A program made the translations under genes and the position numbers. The notes under the pieces are model-generated. The model was given only the letters and a program-made list of their open reading frames with translations. It was not told where the DNA came from and did no database searches. This document shows positions 8,147-14,730 of a stretch of DNA of 23,948 bases, in pieces (position 1 is the stretch's first letter; every line of letters starts with the position of its first letter). The stretch covers positions 1 through 23,948 of the forward strand of contig SLGA01000191.1 in NCBI GenBank assembly GCA_007123985.1. The letters are read 5' to 3'. Source of the stretch: Balneolaceae bacterium. GTDB taxonomy: Bacteria; Bacteroidota; Rhodothermia; Balneolales; Balneolaceae.

Positions 8147-9556
8147 ATGAGAAAGCTTACAGTATTTCTTCCCATTTTATTGCTCATTCCACTCTTAGCA
8201 TTTTCACAGCAAACTGATGATGACGATCCCTTTAAACGAGACCCTTTTTTCACCAAATCTATAGATGAACTTCTTGGACTTTCTCAGCCGGATGAAGAGA
8301 CAGAGCAGGCGAGATCAAGTGATAACGGTAACAGGGCCATCCGCCGATTATCAGTGTCCGGTTTGGATCTGGGCGGCAGCTTTGAAGCCGGTCCGTTTTT
8401 TAGCAACGCGCTATACAGCCAATATCCGAATCTTCCTGCTGTTCATTTTAACCGGGTAAATGGCTTGTTCATCGGTATAAAACAGGAACGTATGCAGTGG
8501 CACAGGCGAAGCTCGTTTTTAGATATTCCACAAGTTCATCTGCACGGTTTAATTGGATGGGGAACAGCCTCAAAGAACTGGGAGTATGCAATTGGTTTGG
8601 AGAAAATGTTTGGCCGTAATAATCGATTTATGGTCGGTTTTGAATACCACAATGCAACAGCAACGGAAGATTATCAAAGATCCGGCCTTGTAGAAACATC
8701 GGTTACTTCATTCCTTGCAGGATACGATTACCTCGACTATTACAACATGGAAGGTATTGGAATATACTCAGTGTACCGAACAAACAAATGGATTGAAGCG
8801 GCCGCAACCTACAACAGGTCAACATTTTCGTCACTTGAACAGAATACAGCATACTCACTATTTGGCTATGCACGAACCTACCGGTTAAATCCTGCAATTG
8901 ATCGATCTGCAGATTCTATTGATCTTGATATTTATGGGCTAACATTGGCGCTGAACCCGAGAAATGTGCTCATTTCCAACTACTTCACAATATCCGGAAC
9001 AGTAACTGCAGAACTGGCAGATAACAGTGCCAGTGATGAAGAGTACAGGTACAACAAGTTTAAATCAGAAGTAAAAATGTTTTATAACTTTGAACCCGGC
9101 TCTGTATTAAGGTGGAGAGTACAGGCCGGAAGTATTACCGGCAATGCACCCGATTTCAAACAGTTTTATCTTGGCGGAATAGGTACACTACGGGGTTCAC
9201 CCTATAAAGTATTTTCCGGTAATAGAATGTTGCTGAGCAACCTTGAAGTTCAGTTTGGTCGCCCTTCGAACCGCATTGGTGAGTGGATACGGGATTACAA
9301 CCTGCACATTCTCTTTTTTGTTGACTCAGGGTGGACAAGTTCTCCGATTTTAAGAGGTAATAACGATTTTGTAATGCATGAAATACAAACCGTAGGTACA
9401 CCTGTTCGGGGTTTTGGTGATTTTAAATTTGCAGATTTACAGCATGATGCCGGTTTAGGAGTTGGAACGGGAGTATTTCGGCTGGAACTTGCCTGGCCAC
9501 TCAGAACATTCGATTCTTCACCAACTTTATGGCTTCGATTAAACCCTACATTTTGA
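8147..9556 (+). CDS. Outer-membrane beta-barrel, Omp85/surface-antigen type
   Basis: A 469-residue protein with a signal peptide (1-20, cleaved near FSQQ), an acidic linker (about 22-60) and a beta-barrel to the C-terminus, which ends in Phe as outer-membrane proteins do. The motif LGGIGTLRG (342-350), followed by FSGNRMLLSNLEVQF, matches the lumen-loop LRGY region of the bacterial surface antigen (Omp85/BamA/TamA) barrel; here the last residue is Ser (LRGS). No POTRA domains can be seen: the region before the barrel is only about 60 residues. Barrel-only relatives are known in Bacteroidota, so this may be a porin-like or assembly accessory protein rather than BamA. It lies 58 bases after the phosphatase gene on the same strand and ends at a hairpin terminator, so it probably closes that operon. 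Confidence 0.85.
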   Translation: MRKLTVFLPILLLIPLLAFSQQTDDDDPFKRDPFFTKSIDELLGLSQPDEETEQARSSDNGNRAIRRLSVSGLDLGGSFEAGPFFSNALYSQYPNLPAVHFNRVNGLFIGIKQERMQWHRRSSFLDIPQVHLHGLIGWGTASKNWEYAIGLEKMFGRNNRFMVGFEYHNATATEDYQRSGLVETSVTSFLAGYDYLDYYNMEGIGIYSVYRTNKWIEAAATYNRSTFSSLEQNTAYSLFGYARTYRLNPAIDRSADSIDLDIYGLTLALNPRNVLISNYFTISGTVTAELADNSASDEEYRYNKFKSEVKMFYNFEPGSVLRWRVQAGSITGNAPDFKQFYLGGIGTLRGSPYKVFSGNRMLLSNLEVQFGRPSNRIGEWIRDYNLHILFFVDSGWTSSPILRGNNDFVMHEIQTVGTPVRGFGDFKFADLQHDAGLGVGTGVFRLELAWPLRTFDSSPTLWLRLNPTF

Positions 9557-9570
9557 AGCTGATTTCCCGA

Positions 9571-9713
9571 AACAAAAAAGTCCCAGGCCGATCAAAGCCT
9601 GAGACTGTTCTTTAGGGCATTTGGCACCTTTCGGTTGCCAAAATTCGTATGTTTAAATATACGAAGAGTTGTGAAATTTGTTGCCTCCCAAAGAGTAAAT
9701 AAAAGAGTTATTG
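9571..9713 (-). ncRNA. Candidate structured small RNA
   Basis: Read on the - strand, three hairpins stand in a row. First, TTCGTAT / ATACGAA (9644-9665). Second, a 9-bp stem with one bulged base closed by a CGAAAG GNRA tetraloop (9620-9642). Third, the terminator hairpin (9580-9605) with its T-run. Upstream on the same strand is a possible Bacteroidota-type promoter (9721-9752). A GNRA loop on this strand, TTTC on the other, argues for the - strand being the RNA. Length would be about 140 bases. No known family (tmRNA, SRP RNA, 6S, RNase P or a common riboswitch) was recognised. It could instead be a bidirectional terminator cluster of the barrel gene. Confidence 0.4.
9580..9613. terminator. 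Hairpin terminator, strongest on the - strand
   Basis: A 9-bp stem with one mismatch, GTCCCAGGC (9580-9588) and GCCTGAGAC (9597-9605), has an 8-base loop. On the + strand it is followed by TGTTCTTT and could end the barrel transcript. On the - strand it is followed by six T, then GTTT (9579 down to about 9570), which is a stronger termination signal even though no protein gene reads into it from that side. Confidence 0.75.
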
Positions 9714-9720
9714 AGTAAAA

Positions 9721-9752
9721 AAAAGTTAATCCTCAATAATGTTGAGAACAAA
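9721..9752 (-). promoter_or_regulatory. Possible Bacteroidota-type promoter for the small RNA
   Basis: On the - strand TTTG (9752-9749) is followed after 20 bases by TAACTTTT (9728-9721). The Bacteroidota consensus is a -33 TTTG and a -7 TAnnTTTG with about 17-23 bases between. The match lacks only the final G. The region is very AT-rich, so a chance match is possible. It also contains overlapping small inverted repeats (9708-9715 with 9732-9739; 9732-9736 with 9742-9746). Confidence 0.3.
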
Positions 9753-9818
9753 CGCACTTCCCATCTTATGCAGAGAAAACGTTATCTTTCACCACATTTT
9801 TAATGAAACTCTGTTTGA

Positions 9819-10874
9819 ATGAGCCACTTTTCTATACGTGAATATTTATATCTGGCAGCACTTTTTGGAATAATTTTTTTGCTGGTTTTTATGTCAAGGT
9901 CAAACCGGCTCCATGGTGAAAATGCAATTGTGGCAGATATTTCTGTTGATTTACTCCTGCACGAACGTACGGATCTTGAGGGTTTATCAAATGCCCTGTT
10001 AGAACTCGGGCTCGATATAAATAAAGAAGAACTGATCTGGGCAGGACAAACTTTGGGTTGGAGATTTTTTCGTCCCGGCAGGTATGAAATTGAGGGATCA
10101 ACCTCGTACAGTGAATTACTGTCGAAAGCAGCCAGGGGGATGCAGGATCCCGCAAGAGTTACGATTCTTCCGGGAACTGATATTGCTCGATTATCAAGAA
10201 GCCTTGGCAACCAGATGCGGGCAGACAGTTCCGATTTTCATCAAATATTTTCTGACAGTTCGGCCATTGCAGTTGAATTTGGATTAACAGGGGGGGGAGT
10301 GTTTGCAAGAATGCTCCCGAATACGTATGAAATTTATTGGACATCATCTGCTGAGGGAGCGGTGCGAAGAGTATTGCGAGAGTTTAACGCATTAGTTACT
10401 GAAAGATATCAATCAGAAATCGAATCAAATTCACTTTCTCTGGATGAAATATTAACTCTTGCTTCTATTGTTGAGTGGGAGGCTCGGTTTAATGATGAAA
10501 AACCGAGAATCAGCGGACTTTATCTAAACAGGCTGGAGCAAAATATGATGCTTCAGGCAGATCCGACAGTTGCTTATGCTCTGGGTGAAAGGCGAAGATT
10601 ACTCTTTGAAGATTACAGGTTTGAACATCCCTATAATACCTATCTCATACAGGGTCTGCCACCGGGGCCAATTACCAATCCGGATCTTTCTTCCATAAGG
10701 GCTGTTTTAAATCCCGAAGAGCACGAATATCTCTTTATGGTTGCTACTCCTGAAGGAACACATCATTTTTCGCGTACGTTTCAGGAACACAGAGAGGCGA
10801 GTGAAATCTGGAGGCGATGGATACGCGAACAGCACCGAATTCGCGACGAGCAGCAGAGTGCTGGTTCGAATTAA
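9819..10874 (+). CDS. mltG: Endolytic murein transglycosylase MltG (YceG)
   Basis: A 351-residue inner-membrane protein that cuts nascent peptidoglycan strands and so limits glycan length. It has one N-terminal transmembrane helix (about residues 9-25) and a short LysM-like region, then the YceG catalytic domain. Family motifs are LASIVEWEA (214-222, with the predicted catalytic Glu219), the NRL and ADPTVAY stretch (237-253), and YNTYLIQGLPPGPITNPD. Length is normal for the family. The sequence contains a run of eight G (10290-10297) inside codons for TGGGV near residue 158, before the catalytic Glu; the frame is intact here. It follows a 262-base gap with the candidate small RNA and faces the LpoA-like gene tail to tail. 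Confidence 0.96.
   Translation: MSHFSIREYLYLAALFGIIFLLVFMSRSNRLHGENAIVADISVDLLLHERTDLEGLSNALLELGLDINKEELIWAGQTLGWRFFRPGRYEIEGSTSYSELLSKAARGMQDPARVTILPGTDIARLSRSLGNQMRADSSDFHQIFSDSSAIAVEFGLTGGGVFARMLPNTYEIYWTSSAEGAVRRVLREFNALVTERYQSEIESNSLSLDEILTLASIVEWEARFNDEKPRISGLYLNRLEQNMMLQADPTVAYALGERRRLLFEDYRFEHPYNTYLIQGLPPGPITNPDLSSIRAVLNPEEHEYLFMVATPEGTHHFSRTFQEHREASEIWRRWIREQHRIRDEQQSAGSN
10838..10872. terminator. Possible bidirectional terminator at the mltG / LpoA-like junction
   Basis: A two-part hairpin covers the last codons of mltG: an outer stem AATTCG (10838-10843) with CGAATT (10867-10872) and an inner stem CAGCA (10851-10855) with TGCTG (10859-10863). The following bases are AT-rich but lack a clean T-run. 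The stop codons of the two converging genes are 8 bases apart, so any terminator must overlap coding sequence. Confidence 0.3.
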
Positions 10875-10882
10875 TTGATTTG

Positions 10883-12619
10883 CTATTGTTCAATTTCTTG
10901 AATGGTTTCGGCCTTTCGCTGGCGTGCTTTTTCTGTCATTGCAGTAATAAAAACATTCTGATTTATTTTCTGCCCGTCAAAATGAACCTTCATAATTACT
11001 CCCTCAAACTCAGGCAAAGTTTGCAGTGCCTTGTTTGTATATTCGGGATTTCCCGCTGTTTCAAGACTCAAAAACAGGTAAGAGGCAGCATCATAGCCAA
11101 TCATTGCAAATCGGTCGGGATTTATTCCAAATCTGTTTTCAAAATCCTCATAGAAGAATTGATAAGCATTTTTTTCTGTAAATGGAGAAAAAGGCTGAGA
11201 GTAGTAAATTTCAAAGAACCGATGCTGAAAATTGGTTAATGTTGCATCTTCCCAAGGCTCAGTTCCAAGAATAACCAGATCATTTCTCATACTCTCAAGA
11301 TCATTCAAAAGGAGATTCATCATGGTAGTGGAGGCCTGACCGGAAAACGGAGCGTAAATGGCATCTGAAGGTACATAACCCAATGAATCTGCAAGTTCTT
11401 CATCCATTGTGAACACTTCAGTGAACTCTGTAAGATCATATCCGCGAATAGCAAAATTCTCTTCAAAAAAGTAGGTGATATTTGCACCAAGTAGTTCTGC
11501 CTCGTTACGAAAAGCAACAGCAGAGGGCTTACCGGGGTCATTTTCTTCAATCATGATTGCAATATCCTGTAATCCAAGCTTTTCTACAGCATAGCGTGCC
11601 ATCATTTTCCCGTGGGTTTCAAGAGTGGGATTGAATTGAAAAACGTAGTCAAAATCAACGTTCAGATAATCTGAATTTGCCAAAGGCGGGAGCATCGGAA
11701 TCCTGAGTTCATCTGCAATAGCAGCCATACTTATGGCAGGGTCGGAAAATAAGGGACCGATTACAGCATCAATTTGTTTTGCCTCAACAAGATCTCTGAA
11801 TGCTGCAGCGGAAGAGTCGGGATGTTCATGCGAGTTTCTGAAAAAGAGTCTTACTTTTTGATCTGTATTTCTGCTGTTAAATTCGTCAGCTGCTATGAGC
11901 ATCCCAAAATAGAGATTCCTGGGTATGGTAAAATCGGGATCGTTTTCATTAAAAGTGGGTAGAATTACACCGACATTGTAAACTTTACCAATGGGTGCCT
12001 CTGGAAAAGGGTGTACAAATGTCTGGATTGGTGATGACGTAATCAGCTCATTCTCAATTCTCTCAATTAAAGCCCGGTTGCTTGTCAGACTTTTAAATCT
12101 TTCTACAAGTTCTCGGTATTGTTCTGGTTCCAAATAGGATCGCGATCGGTTCACCAGATCAAAGCGGATAGAAAAATTTTCAAGTTGTTCTAATGTTTCA
12201 AACCGTTCTCGTTCACTCAGATAATTCAAAATTTCTACGTAAAATCGACGGGAATCCTGGCTTAAACCGGACAGATTATTGCTTTCTACAACTCTATATA
12301 AATTTTCCAGGCTAAGCGCATAATTTCTCAACTCAAAATGCGAAAGAGCCAGTGAATAGAGAGCTTCTTCCCTGATGGCTTCATTTCTGCTTTCTGCGGC
12401 CAGATTAAGAAAATTGTTTGCCTCAGTGTACTCTGAAAGTGCGAGCATGCTTTTGCCGGCAAATAAGTATGATCTGTCATCACTGAAGCGTGAAAATAGT
12501 TCAGCAGCCTCATCGAATTGTTCATCATGATAGAGTTCCATGGCATCGTCAAAACTCTGTGAAAATGCCGTAGCAGCAAAACAGATACTGAGGGTAAATA
12601 TGAGTAAAAACTGTTTCAT
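10883..12619 (-). CDS. Secreted TPR plus type-1 periplasmic-binding protein, LpoA-like
   Basis: A 578-residue exported protein. A signal peptide (1-20, cut after FSQ) has no lipobox Cys. Residues about 21-195 are helical repeats that look like TPRs. From KVYNVGVILPTF (212-223) to about 560 it is a type-1 periplasmic-binding fold of the leucine-binding family. Helical repeats followed by this fold is the architecture of LpoA, the outer-membrane activator of penicillin-binding protein PBP1A in gammaproteobacteria. It also fits a solute-binding protein, but no ABC permease genes are nearby. The gene lies 60 bases after guaA on the same strand and may be co-transcribed. It ends 8 bases from mltG, another peptidoglycan gene, on the opposite strand. 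An LpoA-like role is inference; the domain order is what the sequence shows. Confidence 0.85.
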   Translation of the reverse strand: MKQFLLIFTLSICFAATAFSQSFDDAMELYHDEQFDEAAELFSRFSDDRSYLFAGKSMLALSEYTEANNFLNLAAESRNEAIREEALYSLALSHFELRNYALSLENLYRVVESNNLSGLSQDSRRFYVEILNYLSERERFETLEQLENFSIRFDLVNRSRSYLEPEQYRELVERFKSLTSNRALIERIENELITSSPIQTFVHPFPEAPIGKVYNVGVILPTFNENDPDFTIPRNLYFGMLIAADEFNSRNTDQKVRLFFRNSHEHPDSSAAAFRDLVEAKQIDAVIGPLFSDPAISMAAIADELRIPMLPPLANSDYLNVDFDYVFQFNPTLETHGKMMARYAVEKLGLQDIAIMIEENDPGKPSAVAFRNEAELLGANITYFFEENFAIRGYDLTEFTEVFTMDEELADSLGYVPSDAIYAPFSGQASTTMMNLLLNDLESMRNDLVILGTEPWEDATLTNFQHRFFEIYYSQPFSPFTEKNAYQFFYEDFENRFGINPDRFAMIGYDAASYLFLSLETAGNPEYTNKALQTLPEFEGVIMKVHFDGQKINQNVFITAMTEKARQRKAETIQEIEQ

Positions 12620-12679
12620 GATATAAATTTCAGATTAGATGGTATCTGATATAGACAAACGGTTCACGTTGGTTCCGTA

Positions 12680-14230
12680 TTACTCCCATTCAATGGTTGC
12701 CGGTGGTTTCGAGCTTATATCATAGACAACACGATTTACTCCTCGAACTTCATTAATGATGCGATTGCTTACATCAGCGAGGAAATCGTAGGGGAGGTGG
12801 GCCCAGTCTGCAGTCATGCCGTCAACACTGGTTACAGCACGCAATGCAATTGTATATTCGTATGTTCGCTCATCACCCATCACACCGACAGACTGAACAG
12901 GTAGCAACACAGCAAGTGCCTGCCATACTTCGTTATACAGATTCTTATCTCTTAATGCCTGAATGAAGATAGCATCTGCTTCACGAAGTAAATCCAGTTT
13001 TGAGCGTGATAGGCCGCCTAAAACGCGAATCCCGAGGCCGGGTCCCGGAAACGGGTGTCTTCCGATGAAATTCTCAGGTATGCCAAGTTCCCGCCCAACA
13101 CGCCGCACTTCATCCTTGAAAAGTTCCCTTACCGGTTCAAGTAATTTCAGGTTCATTTTTGCAGGGAGGCCACCAACATTGTGGTGTGATTTAATGGTTG
13201 CTGATGGTCCTTTAAAAGAAACACTCTCAATCACATCCGGATAGAGTGTTCCCTGTGCTAAAAATTTAAACCCTTTTTTGTTAGAAATGGCTTCGTCAAA
13301 CACATCGATAAATGTGCTGCCAATTATTTTTCGTTTCTCCTCAGGGTCTGATACTCCCTCAAGATTATCCAGGAAAAGTTTTGAGGCATCTACTCCTTCA
13401 ACAGGCAGTTTCAGGTGTTTTTTGTAAGTTTCGAGTACTTCGTTGTACTCATTCTTTCTAAGGAGCCCGTTATCCACAAAAATACAGAGAAGCTGGTCTC
13501 CGATTGCTTTGTGAATCAGTGAAGCTACCACGGTGGAATCGACCCCGCCGGATAGGCCACAGATTACTTTATCATCTCCAACAACTTCCCGGATGGCCTG
13601 AATTTCTGTTTCAACGAAAGAAGCGGGAGTCCAGCTACCTGCACAGCCGGATATATCTTTCACAAAATTTTTGAGAATTTCTCCACCTTCATCAGTATGA
13701 ACAACCTCCGGATGGAACTGTACACCGTATATTGGTTTTTCCGCATGGCGAACTGCGGCAACAGGTGCATTTGATGTGTGAGCAATCACCTTGTATGGGG
13801 CAGGAAGGTGCTTAATGTGATCACCGTGACTCATCCAGACTATACTGCCATCAGAAATGTTATTCAATAAATCAGAGTGATCATCTATAATTAGTTTCGC
13901 ACGTCCGAATTCACGTTTTTCCGCTTTTTCTACAGATCCGTTTGATATGGTATGCGCCAAGGATTGCAGACCGTAACAAATTCCAAGAACAGGTTTCCCC
14001 AGCTTTAGATAATCGAGGTTTAATTCGGGTGCACCTAAGTCGTACACACTCTTTGGACCTCCGGATAAAATAATTCCACTTGGAGGAAAGTCAGCGAATT
14101 TGTGAACCGGAGTATTGAAGGGATGGATTTCACAGTAAACATTTAATTCCCGAACTCTTCGGGCAATCAGTTGTGTGTATTGAGAGCCAAAATCAAGGAT
14201 CAGAATCCACTCATCATGATGAGTTTGCAT
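12680..14230 (-). CDS. guaA: GMP synthase (glutamine-hydrolysing)
   Basis: Converts XMP to GMP with ATP and glutamine in the cytoplasm, the last step of guanine nucleotide synthesis. With the start at ATG 14230 the protein has 516 residues. Parts: class I glutamine amidotransferase (1-195) with nucleophile Cys85 in GICYG and His173/Glu175 in FHPEV; ATP pyrophosphatase with the P-loop LSGGVDS (226-232); and the C-terminal dimerisation domain ending in KPPATIEWE. The frame stays open to a GTG at 14260, but that would add ten residues before the conserved DFGSQYTQ core and would start inside a hairpin arm, so the ATG is preferred. Two hairpins fill the leader. The gene follows gcvH by 109 bases. 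Confidence 0.97.
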   Translation of the reverse strand: MQTHHDEWILILDFGSQYTQLIARRVRELNVYCEIHPFNTPVHKFADFPPSGIILSGGPKSVYDLGAPELNLDYLKLGKPVLGICYGLQSLAHTISNGSVEKAEKREFGRAKLIIDDHSDLLNNISDGSIVWMSHGDHIKHLPAPYKVIAHTSNAPVAAVRHAEKPIYGVQFHPEVVHTDEGGEILKNFVKDISGCAGSWTPASFVETEIQAIREVVGDDKVICGLSGGVDSTVVASLIHKAIGDQLLCIFVDNGLLRKNEYNEVLETYKKHLKLPVEGVDASKLFLDNLEGVSDPEEKRKIIGSTFIDVFDEAISNKKGFKFLAQGTLYPDVIESVSFKGPSATIKSHHNVGGLPAKMNLKLLEPVRELFKDEVRRVGRELGIPENFIGRHPFPGPGLGIRVLGGLSRSKLDLLREADAIFIQALRDKNLYNEVWQALAVLLPVQSVGVMGDERTYEYTIALRAVTSVDGMTADWAHLPYDFLADVSNRIINEVRGVNRVVYDISSKPPATIEWE

Positions 14231-14252
14231 AGATAAAGTAAATTTGAGATAA

Positions 14253-14283
14253 GCCGGCACCCGGTTTTAGCAAGTGTGCCGGC
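14253..14283 (-). promoter_or_regulatory. GC-rich hairpin in the guaA leader
   Basis: An exact 8-bp inverted repeat, GCCGGCAC and GTGCCGGC, with 15 bases between, ends 22 bases before the guaA ATG. The downstream arm can also form a small CCGG / CCGG hairpin. No T-run follows directly. It may be a leader structure controlling guaA or a weak terminator for the upstream operon. Confidence 0.5.
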
Positions 14284-14304
14284 ATTGGGTGAGATAACAA
14301 TATT

Positions 14305-14323
14305 CCCGCAATATGTTTGCGGG
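14305..14323 (-). terminator. Hairpin after gcvH
   Basis: A perfect 7-bp stem, CCCGCAA and TTGCGGG with a 5-base loop, lies 17 bases after the gcvH stop. On the - strand it is followed by AATATTGTTA, a poor T-tract. It may end the efp-acc-gcvH transcript or be part of the guaA leader. Confidence 0.4.
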
Positions 14324-14339
14324 TGTTAAATTTGAAAAA

Positions 14340-14720
14340 TCAGCCTACAAGATTTTGATACTCATCAACTGAAAGCAGAGAGTCCAGTTCAGAAGTATCA
14401 GCGAGTTTGATTTTTACCATCCAGCCGTCACCATAGGGATCGCTGTTTACAAGCTCCGGGTCATCTTCCAGTTTTTCATTAATCTCTGTAATTTCACCGG
14501 TTACAGGGCTGAACAATTCAGACACTGTTTTTACTGCTTCAACGGTACCGAATACTTCATCCTGATCAAATTCAGAGCCTTCAGGTTCCAGTTCAACAAA
14601 AACAATATCACCAAGTTCACCCTGGGCAAAATCTGTAATACCAACGGTTACGGTGCCATCGCCATTGTCGCGAATCCATTCGTGCTCTTTGGTGTATTTT
14701 AAATCATCAGGAAATTTCAT
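14340..14720 (-). CDS. gcvH: Glycine cleavage system H protein
   Basis: A small lipoyl carrier that shuttles the aminomethyl group between the P, T and L proteins of the glycine cleavage system; in some bacteria it is also the first acceptor of octanoate in lipoate synthesis. The start at ATG 14720 gives 126 residues, the usual length, beginning with the conserved KYTKEHEWI. A longer frame back to 14768 overlaps accC and adds 16 unconserved residues, so it is rejected. The lipoylated lysine is Lys64 in VEAVKTVSEL. It lies 10 bases after the accC stop, clearly in the acc operon. The other gcv genes are not in the window. Confidence 0.96.
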   Translation of the reverse strand: MKFPDDLKYTKEHEWIRDNGDGTVTVGITDFAQGELGDIVFVELEPEGSEFDQDEVFGTVEAVKTVSELFSPVTGEITEINEKLEDDPELVNSDPYGDGWMVKIKLADTSELDSLLSVDEYQNLVG

Positions 14721-14730
14721 ACATGTATTT

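Noticed and set aside
9800..10210. 136-codon - strand ORF opposite mltG
   Set aside because: Antisense to a well-supported gene with no domain signal.
10817..11239. 140-codon + strand ORF across the mltG / LpoA-like junction
   Set aside because: Overlaps the end of mltG in another frame and is antisense to the LpoA-like gene; Cys/Phe-rich shadow composition.
10883..12619. Amino-acid ABC transporter solute-binding protein as the call for the TPR-PBP gene
   Set aside because: No permease or ATPase genes nearby, and the long N-terminal helical repeat region is not part of ordinary solute-binding proteins.
14231..14260. N-terminal extension of guaA to GTG 14260
   Set aside because: It would begin inside a hairpin arm and add ten unconserved residues before the usual GuaA start; ATG 14230 fits the family.
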